From AP-16 sp036395835 (GTDB lineage: Bacteria; Pseudomonadota; Alphaproteobacteria; Rhizobiales; Xanthobacteraceae): a stretch of 11,991 nucleotides of DNA. Made by a program: the position numbers and the translations under genes. The stretch spans positions 1 to 11,991 of the forward strand of contig DASWCW010000163.1 of the NCBI GenBank assembly GCA_036395835.1, written 5' to 3'. Under the pieces are notes generated by a model. That model was not told where the DNA came from. It worked only from the letters and a program-made list of their open reading frames with translations, and did no database searches. Below are positions 5,920 through 11,991 of this stretch, piece by piece. The first letter of the stretch is position 1; each line of letters starts with the position of its first letter.

Positions 5920-6764
5920 TCCGCTCGCTGCTCTATGTGCCGGCGAGCTCCGAGAAATTCCTCGCTCATGCGCATGAGCGCGGCGCCGACGCGCTGATCC
6001 TCGATCTCGAGGATGCCGTCGCCCCGCATGAGAAGCTCGCCGCACGCGCGCGACTCAGAGATGCCGTGCCGTCCGTCGGCCGCAACGGCGCGAAAGTGTT
6101 CGTGCGGATCAATGCCGGCGAGCTTGCGCTCGACGATGCGCAAGCGGCATGCCGGGCCGGCGCCTTCGGGCTGTTCGTGCCCAAGGTCCGCAGCCCCGCC
6201 GATCTCACACCGATCGACGCGCATCTGAGTCGCGTCGAGCGCGCCGGGAAACGTCCCGTCCTGGTCGCCATGCTGGAAGATCCGGGCGCGGTGCTCGATG
6301 CGCGAGAAATCGCGGCGGCGAGTGCTCGACTGTTCGCGCTGGTGACCGGAAGCGAGGACCTCGCAACCGCAATGGGTGCGGAGCCCACGCCCGAGGTGCT
6401 GCGGATGCCGAAGCTCGTCGTGCATCTCGCCGCGAAAGCCGCGGGCCTCTTCTCGTTCGGCCTGTTGCGCAGCGTCGCGGATTTCCGCGACGTCGACGGG
6501 GTGACGCGCGCGGCGCGCGAGGCCCGCCGCTTCGGCTTCGACGGCGCGACCTGCGTTCACCCGAGCCTGGTGCCGATCCTCAACGAGGCGTTCGCGGCCA
6601 CCCCCGAGGAGATCGCGCAGGCCCACGCGCTCGTTGCGGCATTCGCGGCCGCGCAAGCGGCCGGGCAGGGGGCGTTCGTGTTCGAGGGCAAGATGGTCGA
6701 CGCGCCGGTCGTCGCGCGCGCGAGGGCGCTCTTGGCACGCGCCGGGCTGCAGCCGCCGGGATAG
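5916..6764 (+). CDS. HpcH/HpaI aldolase / CitE-like beta-hydroxyacyl-CoA lyase, 282 aa
   Basis: A TIM-barrel lyase of the citrate lyase beta-subunit group, whose members cleave malyl-, citramalyl- or related hydroxyacyl-CoA esters to acetyl-CoA (or propionyl-CoA) and an oxoacid. Seen are RSLLYVPASS (3-12), ALILDLEDAV (26-35), VFVRIN with substrate-binding R64, FVPKV (87-91), candidate Mg ligands E121 (MLED) and D148 (GSEDLA), and a C-terminal GFDGATCVHPSLVPILNEAF block with H215. The length fits single-domain CitE-like proteins, and no other citrate lyase subunit lies nearby, so this is a stand-alone lyase rather than citrate lyase. The start overlaps the CoA-transferase stop (ATGA), implying matched expression. 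The acyl donor and acceptor are unknown; a branched or aryl-substituted hydroxy acid is possible. Confidence 0.9.
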   Translation: MIRSLLYVPASSEKFLAHAHERGADALILDLEDAVAPHEKLAARARLRDAVPSVGRNGAKVFVRINAGELALDDAQAACRAGAFGLFVPKVRSPADLTPIDAHLSRVERAGKRPVLVAMLEDPGAVLDAREIAAASARLFALVTGSEDLATAMGAEPTPEVLRMPKLVVHLAAKAAGLFSFGLLRSVADFRDVDGVTRAAREARRFGFDGATCVHPSLVPILNEAFAATPEEIAQAHALVAAFAAAQAAGQGAFVFEGKMVDAPVVARARALLARAGLQPPG

Positions 6765-6874
6765 AGCCGCAGCGATCACTTCTGCGCGTGAGCCAGTGTC
6801 GGGGCCTCCGGTTCCGATCTATGATGATTGTGCGTGCGTTCGAGATGCGCACCGATCAAACAACGGGAGGAACC

Positions 6875-7372
6875 ATGATTACCCTGAAAGCACTCGTCAC
6901 CGCATCGGCGATCGCGCTGCTCGCCACGATTCCGGGACTTGCGCAGCAGCAAGTGGCGCCGCCCGTGACGCCCTATGGCACGCCGATCTCGCTCGAAGCG
7001 GCCAAGAAGGCGATGGCGGCCGCCGAAGCCGAGGCGGCGAAGAACAATTGGCCGATGGCGATCGCGATCCTGGACAGCACCGGCCACATGGTGATGCTGC
7101 ACAAGATGGACAACACGCAGTACGGCTCGATTGCGGCCGCCGAGGGCAAGGCCCGTACCGCCATCGATTTCCGCCGGCCGAGCAAGGTGTTCGAAGACGC
7201 GGTCGCGGGTGGCGGCGTCGGACTGAGAATCCTGAGCTTGGGCGTGTCCGCGCTGGAAGGCGGCATCCCCATCGCCGTCGACGGCAAGATCGTCGGCTCG
7301 ATCGGCGTGTCGGGAGCGCTCTCCGCACAAGACGCCCAGGTAGCCAGAGCCGGCGCCGACGCGGTCAAGTGA
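6875..7372 (+). CDS. Exported GlcG/HbpS-like heme-binding family protein, 165 aa
   Basis: Residues 1-23 form a signal peptide (basic start, hydrophobic ALVTASAIALLATIP, likely cleavage after GLA), so the mature protein is probably periplasmic. The rest is one GlcG/HbpS domain: AIAILDSTGHMVMLHKMDN (62-80), KARTAIDFRRPSK (92-104), EGGIPI (128-133) and GSIGVSGALSAQDAQVA (141-157). Members were first named for the glycolate operon (GlcG) and Streptomyces heme sensing (HbpS), but most have no known ligand. A clear ribosome site, GGGAGG at 6865-6870, precedes the ATG. The 110-bp gap after the lyase gene contains TATGAT at 6820-6825, which could be a -10 element, so it may have its own promoter. Such proteins often accompany oxidoreductase operons; a role here is not established. 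Confidence 0.88.
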   Translation: MITLKALVTASAIALLATIPGLAQQQVAPPVTPYGTPISLEAAKKAMAAAEAEAAKNNWPMAIAILDSTGHMVMLHKMDNTQYGSIAAAEGKARTAIDFRRPSKVFEDAVAGGGVGLRILSLGVSALEGGIPIAVDGKIVGSIGVSGALSAQDAQVARAGADAVK

Positions 7373-7452
7373 GCTTCGCTGCGGCGCATTCGCGCGACCA
7401 TGCATCGCCCGCCGCGCCATCGGCGGGCGACCGCATTTTGCAGGCGTGGTGG

Positions 7453-7749
7453 ATGGACCGCGATCTCGGATCGAGCCGGAAGGAACCAACTGGCCGCGCC
7501 GGCGATTCTGAGATCGTGCGCTATGATCCGCTGTTGAGGCAGTTGAGGCTCAATCTGTTGTTCGGCGTCGCGGTCGCGGTTCTCGCCGTCGGCGGCTTGT
7601 TGCTGCTCGACGTGAGCGGACTGCGGCATTTGATCCTGTCCGATCAATCGCCGGCTTTGGCGCTCGCCATGCTGCTATGCGGCTTCGTCTTCACGTTCGG
7701 GGGAGGCGTCATCGGCACGGCGATGATGCAGCTCGAGGACGCCGACTGA
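7453..7749 (+). CDS. Small two-helix membrane protein, 98 aa, function unknown
   Basis: After a polar start of about 30 residues come two hydrophobic segments, roughly 33-53 (LNLLFGVAVAVLAVGGLLLL) and 67-91 (ALALAMLLCGFVFTFGG, then IGTAMM), with a short acidic tail. I recognise the general form from uncharacterised Bradyrhizobium-type proteins but know no role. The ribosome site before the ATG at 7453 is poor; a GTG at 7516 (V22) is an alternative start and would leave just the membrane part with a short lead. It lies 80 bp after the GlcG-like gene, possibly in the same transcript, and ends 3 bp from the oppositely oriented iorB stop. Confidence 0.65.
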   Translation: MDRDLGSSRKEPTGRAGDSEIVRYDPLLRQLRLNLLFGVAVAVLAVGGLLLLDVSGLRHLILSDQSPALALAMLLCGFVFTFGGGVIGTAMMQLEDAD

Positions 7750-7752
7750 TCC

Positions 7753-9276
7753 TCAGCCCGCCGGCGCCAGCATGCCGGCCTCGGCCTCGGCGAAGCAGCG
7801 CGCCAGGCTCTCGCCTTCGGCATCGAGCAGCGCCGCCGTGCGCGCGCTCGCGACGGCATCGATCGCCCGCGCCGGCGGGATGCGGCCGGCGAGCGCCGGG
7901 CGGATGACGCGCGTGTCGATCGCGAAATAATTGGCGCTGCCGCGCCGATGGGTGTCGCCGTAACCCTTGATCAGCCGCGCGCATTCGGCGACCTCGAAAG
8001 CAAGATCCGCGGAAATTTCCGCCGCGGCGGCGATCCGGGCCAACCAGGTCTCGATCGCGTTCTGCTCCTCCTGAAACCGATACGTCTTGCGCCGCCACCG
8101 CTTGAGGCCGCGCAAGGTCCGGAATCGCAGATAGCCGGTGACCGAGGTGCTGCGGATCGCCATGCCCCAGTGCAGTCGGCCGATCCGGGGCCAGCGCCGC
8201 CCCAGCCAATGAACCGCGCGCGCGCCCGGCGGCGGCAGCATCGAGGCGAGCTCCTCCAGTCCCGGCTTGAGGAACTCGACGATCGCGAACGGCTGTCCCG
8301 GAGCGACCTGATGGTCCTTGGCGATCCGCCCGAAACGCGCCGGGTCGAGCTTTGCCTCGGCGACCCGGATCACGTCCTCGAACGACATGCGCACCGCGAG
8401 GTGCCGCGCCGTCTCGCGCAGCAGCTTGCCGCCGGCAGCGGTCCGCGCGTCGGCGTCCCGGATGTTTGCAAGCCGGCGCAGATAGAGCTGCGCATAGCTC
8501 ACGTCCTGATATTTGATGAGCCGCCGAACGCCTTCGAGCACGATTTCGCGCGCGACGTCCGGAAGCTCGGCCGCGGCCGTGGCGAGAAGGTCGTCCATCG
8601 CGCTGGCAGTCCGCTGTGGCTCGCCGGCCGCCGCCCGTGCCGGAATGCGTCGGCGCACCGCCGCGAGACCCGCGCCGAACCCGCGCAAATTGGCTTCGAC
8701 CGCCTTGCCGTCCTCGCGAATCGCCGTCTCGAAACGCTCCGGCGGAATCGGCAAGACCTCCGACCCGGCAATCGCACCGAGCATGACTGCGTTGACCATC
8801 GAGCCGCTTTGCTTTGCCAATTTCTCCATGTCGAACAGCCGGCTCTGCCTGGCGTGGCGCTCGATCGCATGCACCAGGCGCTCGCCGTCGAGCCGCCCGT
8901 CGCCCATCGCCGTCTTCTCTTCCATCACGAAGAAGCGGTGGGTCGAGGCGATGACGAGGGTGCGATCCGGGGAAACGAAGCCGGCTCCGACGGCGCGGCT
9001 CGCTTCCAGGAGCTCGCTGGCGAGGAAGAGATCGACGTCGCCGATCCCGGGATGCAGCGCGAACACCGGCCGCCGGCCGCCGAGCTCGCCGACCGGGACC
9101 GGCATGACCTCGATGTAATAGGTGGTGGCGCCGGTGCGTTGCGCGACGCCGGGAATCGACGTGCTTTGCGCCGGCAGGCCGTGTCGCGCCGCCCCCGCGA
9201 TCACCCAGCTCGTGAGCACGCCGCCGCCCTCGCCGCCGAGCGCCGCGATGAGCAGGTTGATCGGTCGCGGGCTCAT
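7753..9276 (-). CDS. iorB: Indolepyruvate oxidoreductase beta subunit with C-terminal extension, 507 aa
   Basis: This subunit pairs with IorA to oxidise indole- or other aryl-pyruvates to aryl-acetyl-CoA and CO2. Residues about 8-200 form the pyruvate-ferredoxin-oxidoreductase gamma-type domain: LLIAALGGEGGG (8-19), PGVAQRTGATTYY (42-54), and SGSMVNAVMLGAIAG (157-171). The remaining 300 residues match the DUF6537-type extension of proteobacterial IorB, which makes this protein much longer than the archaeal subunit (about 200 residues). A basic WRRKTYRFQ patch lies in this part. The start ATG overlaps the iorA stop (ATGA) and is preceded by GGAGG at a 7-nt spacing. The electron acceptor is probably ferredoxin, but the role of the extension is unknown to me. 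Confidence 0.92.
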   Translation of the reverse strand: MSPRPINLLIAALGGEGGGVLTSWVIAGAARHGLPAQSTSIPGVAQRTGATTYYIEVMPVPVGELGGRRPVFALHPGIGDVDLFLASELLEASRAVGAGFVSPDRTLVIASTHRFFVMEEKTAMGDGRLDGERLVHAIERHARQSRLFDMEKLAKQSGSMVNAVMLGAIAGSEVLPIPPERFETAIREDGKAVEANLRGFGAGLAAVRRRIPARAAAGEPQRTASAMDDLLATAAAELPDVAREIVLEGVRRLIKYQDVSYAQLYLRRLANIRDADARTAAGGKLLRETARHLAVRMSFEDVIRVAEAKLDPARFGRIAKDHQVAPGQPFAIVEFLKPGLEELASMLPPPGARAVHWLGRRWPRIGRLHWGMAIRSTSVTGYLRFRTLRGLKRWRRKTYRFQEEQNAIETWLARIAAAAEISADLAFEVAECARLIKGYGDTHRRGSANYFAIDTRVIRPALAGRIPPARAIDAVASARTAALLDAEGESLARCFAEAEAGMLAPAG

Positions 9277-11414
9277 CCGCCCGCCTCCGCAATGCGCCCG
9301 CCGAGCCAGCCGATGACGCGGTTGCGCCAGGCGAACAGCGCTCGATCGAACAAATTCGGATTGCGAATGATCTCGGCGCGGTAGAACGACGGGCACAGCA
9401 CCGCGGCGTGCGCGACCTCGCCGCACAGCCCGCAGCCGACGCAGCTTTCGATCACGGTCGCCACCGGATCGCTGCGCAGCGGATCCGGGTTCGGCTTGAC
9501 CGTGAGCGAAGGACAGCCCGAGAGCCGGATGCAGGAGTGATCTCCGGTGCAGATCTCCTCGTCGACGCCGTAGCGCGCCCGCATCATTCGTTCGCCGCGC
9601 GCGAGCTTTGCCGTCTCCTCGGTGCGGAGCCGCCGCTGGCGCGCGAGCTGGCACTCGCCGTCGGCGATGATGACTTTCAGCCCGCGCTCGGCGGTGCGCA
9701 TTGCCTCCTTGAGCGTCGCTAGCATGTTGGCGACGCCGTAGGTGCGCACCTTGCGCAGCCATTTCACCCCGAGCGAGCGCAGCGTCCTCTCGATGTCCAT
9801 GCCGGGCGGCGATCCGGTGCGGCTCGATGTGCTCGACGGCATGGCTTGCTGGCCGGTTGCCGACGTATAGCCGTTCTGCATGATGATCAGCACGCCGTCG
9901 CCGGCATTGAAGAGATGGCCGGCTACGCCGGTGATCACGCCGTTATGCCAGAAGCCGCCGTCGCCCATGATGGCGATCGGGCGGCGCGAAAGATTCGGCG
10001 CGACCGCGGCCGCGCTTGCGAGACTCATGCCGTAACCGAGGATCGAATTGCCGAGGCTGAACGGCGCGAAGGTCGCAAACGAGTGGCAGCCGATGTCGGC
10101 GCTGATGTGGGTCGGGCCGATCTCGCGCTCCATCAGCTTGATGGCGCTGAACACCGGCCGCTCCGGACAGCCGGTGCAGAAGGTCGGCGGCCGCGCCGGC
10201 AACTCGCCGAGCGCCGCGGCCGCGCGGTTTCTGTGGGCCTGCAGGCCCCGCGCGCGCTCGACAATGGCGTCGACATCGAGGCCGGACGGACGCGCGCCGG
10301 CCAGAAACGCGGCGAGCCCGTCGAGCAGAACCGCGGAGGTATATTCGCCGGCTTTGGGCAAGCAGCCCTTGCCGAAGACGCGCGTGGCCATATCGGCGCG
10401 GCGCAGCTCGACCTGGATGGTCTGCTCGACATAATCCGGATAGCCCTCCTCGACCACGAGCACCGCGCGCTTGCCGAGACAAAAGTTTCTCACCTCCTCG
10501 GGGAGGAGCGGATAGGCGACATTGAGCACGTGAATGGGAATGCGGCTCGCGCCGAAAATGTCGGCGAGACCCAGCCGCTCCAGCGCGCGCAGCAGGTTGT
10601 TGGCAAGCCCGCCCAGCACGACGATGCCGATATCGCGCAGATCTCCATCCAGGAATTCGTTGAGCTTGTGCTCGCGGATGAAGGCCTGCGCGGCGGGCAG
10701 GCGCTCCTCGACCTTGCGGCGTTCCTGCGCGTAGGTGACCGGCGGATGCGCCAGCCGGCCGTATTGGAACGGCGGCGGACCGGCGATGCGGTTGAGCCCG
10801 GAATAGGCCGCGCGGCGATTGTCCTTCGCTTCGAACTCGCCGGTCACGTGGCAGGCGCGGATGCGCAGCTCCAGCATGACGGGAGCATGGGTCGCCTCGG
10901 AGAGCGCGAAGCCTTGTTCGACGCAGTCGACGATGCTCGGCAGATCGGGACGGGGGTCGAGCAGCCAGATCCCGGACTTCATGGCGAAGGCATAGGAGCG
11001 CTCCTGGATGACGCTGGCGCCTTCGCCGTAGTCCTCGCCGATCATGATCATGGCGCCGCCGATCACGCCGGGCGAGGCGAGATTGGACAGCGCGTCCGCC
11101 GCCACATTGGTGCCGACGATGGATTTCCAGGTGACGGCGCCGCGCAGCGGATAGTTGATCGAAGCGCCGAGCATCGCCGCCGCCGCCGCCTCGTTGGTGC
11201 AGGTCTCCAGATGCACGCCGAGGTCCGCGAGCACGTCTTCGGCCTGGACCAGCACGTCGAGCAGATGCGAAACCGGCGCCCCCTGATAGCCGCCGACATA
11301 GCTCACGCCGGATTGCAGCAGCGCCTTGGTCACTGCGACGATGCCCTCGCCGCGAAAGATCTCGCCGGCGCCGAGCTTGAGCGCTTCGACCTCGTGCCCG
11401 AACGAGCGTTCCAA
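9273..11414 (-). CDS. iorA: Indolepyruvate oxidoreductase alpha subunit (thiamine diphosphate and Fe-S), 713 aa
   Basis: The large catalytic subunit of aryl-pyruvate:ferredoxin oxidoreductase, used in aromatic amino acid breakdown. The N-terminal pyrimidine-type domain covers about 15-200 (GGYQGAPVSHLLDV; NEAAAAAMLGAS). A transketolase-C-like middle domain covers about 260-380, and the thiamine-diphosphate domain about 410-590 has CTGCPERP (413-420), GDGGFWHNG (484-492) and QNGYTSATGQQ (513-523). The C-terminus holds a ferredoxin-like part with C622, C628, C634, C658, C661, C664 and C674. Spacing is not the standard one, and I count seven cysteines rather than eight. The start is a TTG at 11414: GGGAG sits 7 nt upstream, and no in-frame ATG exists before residue 81. 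Translation of iorB is coupled by a 4-bp overlap. Confidence 0.94.
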   Translation of the reverse strand: MERSFGHEVEALKLGAGEIFRGEGIVAVTKALLQSGVSYVGGYQGAPVSHLLDVLVQAEDVLADLGVHLETCTNEAAAAAMLGASINYPLRGAVTWKSIVGTNVAADALSNLASPGVIGGAMIMIGEDYGEGASVIQERSYAFAMKSGIWLLDPRPDLPSIVDCVEQGFALSEATHAPVMLELRIRACHVTGEFEAKDNRRAAYSGLNRIAGPPPFQYGRLAHPPVTYAQERRKVEERLPAAQAFIREHKLNEFLDGDLRDIGIVVLGGLANNLLRALERLGLADIFGASRIPIHVLNVAYPLLPEEVRNFCLGKRAVLVVEEGYPDYVEQTIQVELRRADMATRVFGKGCLPKAGEYTSAVLLDGLAAFLAGARPSGLDVDAIVERARGLQAHRNRAAAALGELPARPPTFCTGCPERPVFSAIKLMEREIGPTHISADIGCHSFATFAPFSLGNSILGYGMSLASAAAVAPNLSRRPIAIMGDGGFWHNGVITGVAGHLFNAGDGVLIIMQNGYTSATGQQAMPSSTSSRTGSPPGMDIERTLRSLGVKWLRKVRTYGVANMLATLKEAMRTAERGLKVIIADGECQLARQRRLRTEETAKLARGERMMRARYGVDEEICTGDHSCIRLSGCPSLTVKPNPDPLRSDPVATVIESCVGCGLCGEVAHAAVLCPSFYRAEIIRNPNLFDRALFAWRNRVIGWLGGRIAEAGG

Positions 11415-11421
11415 GCCATGT

Positions 11422-11426
11422 CTCCC
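11422..11426 (-). promoter_or_regulatory. Ribosome binding site that decides the TTG start of iorA
   Basis: Read leftward, GGGAG at 11426-11422 is 7 nt from the TTG at 11414 and only 2 nt from an out-of-frame ATG at 11419. The spacing favours TTG, which alone opens the iorA frame. Confidence 0.7.
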
Positions 11427-11483
11427 GAAGCAGGCGCCGGCGTCGCCGGCAGCGCAGCAATGCGGACGCGCCTGCGGTTTAGT

Positions 11484-11513
11484 TTGACATCATACTATTT
11501 TAGATCGAACGAT
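11484..11513 (+). promoter_or_regulatory. Possible marR-side promoter element and operator candidate
   Basis: A perfect TTGACA at 11484-11489 could be the -35 of the rightward regulator gene, but no convincing -10 follows at 16-18 bp. ATCGAACGAT at 11504-11513 contains ATCG/CGAT arms around AA and is a weak operator candidate. Both overlap or adjoin the predicted iorAB promoter, which would suit coordinated control by the MarR-family protein. Confidence 0.3.
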
Positions 11514-11520
11514 ATTGCAA
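11492..11520 (-). promoter_or_regulatory. Predicted sigma-70 promoter for iorAB
   Basis: Read leftward, TTGCAA (11520-11515) and TAGTAT (11497-11492) are separated by exactly 17 bp and resemble -35 and -10 elements. The stretch is AT-rich in an otherwise GC-rich region. Transcription would begin about 70 bp upstream of the iorA start. It lies between the divergent iorA and marR-type genes, so a regulator bound here could control both. Confidence 0.55.
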
Positions 11521-11572
11521 AGGCCGAAGACTTGGCGCAACCTTGGCGCCGGAAGCGGGAGCGGCAGCGGGA

Positions 11573-11991
11573 ATGGTCCGGCCATCGTCCAGCATTGCCC
11601 GGCGCAATTCGGCCGCGGGCTCGGAGCAACCCCTGGGGCTGGGTCCGCTTGCCGACATGGTCGGGTTCCATCTGCGGCTCGCGCAGGAAGCCTCGTTCCG
11701 CGCCTTTGCGCAGCGGGTCGGCGCGCGCAATCTCAAGCCCCGGCGCTTTGCCATTTTGATGCTGATCGAGCAAAATCCCGGCCTGACGCAAACCACGCTG
11801 AGCCGGGCCAGCGGGCGCGACAAGTCGACCTTGACGCCGGCGCTCGACGATCTCGAGCGACGCGGTCTCATCGAGCGCCGCCGTTCGCCGAAGGATCGAC
11901 GGGTCCACGCCCTTTACCTCACGAGCGGCGGGAGGTCGCTGCTGCGAGAGCTGACCCGGCACGCGGTCGCCCACGACCGACAGCTCGATCG
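11573..11991 (+). CDS. MarR-family transcriptional regulator, partial (3' end beyond right edge)
   Basis: At least 139 residues are visible. After a short low-complexity start comes PLGLGPLADMVGFHLRLAQE (20-39), then the winged helix-turn-helix: LKPRRFAILMLIEQNPGLTQ (54-73), TLSRASGRDKSTLTPALDDL (75-94) as the DNA-reading region, and the wing with D108-R109-R110 (SPKDRRVHALYLT), a MarR hallmark. MarR proteins bind DNA as dimers and are usually released by small aromatic ligands or aryl-CoA esters. The start is uncertain: ATG at 11573 is preceded by a weak GCGGGA, a TTG at 11543 is possible, and M29 is a shorter option. The gene is divergent from iorA with about 160 bp between starts, which points to control of iorAB and itself. 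The C-terminal dimerisation helix is cut off by the window edge. Confidence 0.88.
   Translation, partial: MVRPSSSIARRNSAAGSEQPLGLGPLADMVGFHLRLAQEASFRAFAQRVGARNLKPRRFAILMLIEQNPGLTQTTLSRASGRDKSTLTPALDDLERRGLIERRRSPKDRRVHALYLTSGGRSLLRELTRHAVAHDRQLD

Noticed and set aside
3665..6045. Long minus-strand open frames opposite the dehydrogenase and CoA-transferase genes
   Set aside because: They are rich in Arg, His, Asp and Gly without domain motifs and arise from the high-GC third-position bias of clear plus-strand enzymes.
7948..11759. Long plus-strand open frames opposite iorB and iorA, one of 637 codons
   Set aside because: They run antisense to well-recognised IorA/IorB domains, have low-complexity biased composition and no family signature.
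1..11991. CRISPR array, insertion sequence or ribosomal RNA
   Set aside because: No regularly spaced repeats with spacers, no transposase with terminal inverted repeats, and no rRNA-like sequence were seen.

Overview
The window looks like a high-GC alphaproteobacterium, most likely in the Hyphomicrobiales (Bradyrhizobium-like). The reasons are the strong G/C third-position bias, which opens long spurious frames opposite the real genes, the alphaproteobacterial-style indolepyruvate oxidoreductase with a long beta subunit, and a tRNA-Val(GAC) 3' end typical of that class. This placement is inference from familiarity; no search was run.

Region 1 (1 to about 2549) is the end of an integrated mobile element, probably an integrative and conjugative element or genomic island. 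Three genes read leftward: a tyrosine integrase (2334-1051), a DUF6499-type protein whose start overlaps the integrase stop by 4 bp (1054-248), and an AlpA/excisionase-like helix-turn-helix protein that starts at 163 and runs off the left edge. The integrase starts 165 bp from a tRNA-Val(GAC) fragment (2500-2549). That fragment keeps the anticodon arm, T arm, 3' acceptor strand and CCA but lacks the 5' half, so it reads as an attachment site. Between the integrase and the att site are three helically phased copies of an 8-bp repeat and a strong 8-bp inverted repeat. The intact tRNA is expected at the other end of the element, left of this window.

Region 2 (2550-3582) is flanking sequence with two small genes: a glyoxalase/VOC protein (2703-3098) and a two-helix membrane protein with a coiled-coil start (3220-3582). 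Both look less GC-rich than what follows.

Region 3 (3583-7749) is a rightward CoA-dependent catabolic cluster. It holds a short-chain dehydrogenase (3821-4663), a CaiB/BaiF CoA-transferase (4672-5919), a HpcH/CitE-type lyase that overlaps the transferase by 4 bp (5916-6764), an exported GlcG/HbpS-like protein (6875-7372) and a small two-helix membrane protein (7453-7749). A threefold 14-bp tandem repeat lies just upstream of the dehydrogenase. The likely logic is CoA activation of an organic acid, then retro-aldol/Claisen-type cleavage, with the dehydrogenase acting on substrate or product.

Region 4 (7753-11991) has iorA and iorB reading leftward, overlapping by 4 bp, and a divergent MarR-family regulator that runs off the right edge. 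IorAB would convert aryl pyruvates to aryl-acetyl-CoA. The intergenic region carries a good promoter for iorAB, and the MarR protein is the natural candidate regulator. No complete RNA gene, CRISPR array or insertion sequence was seen, and no stretch over 300 bp lacks a gene.
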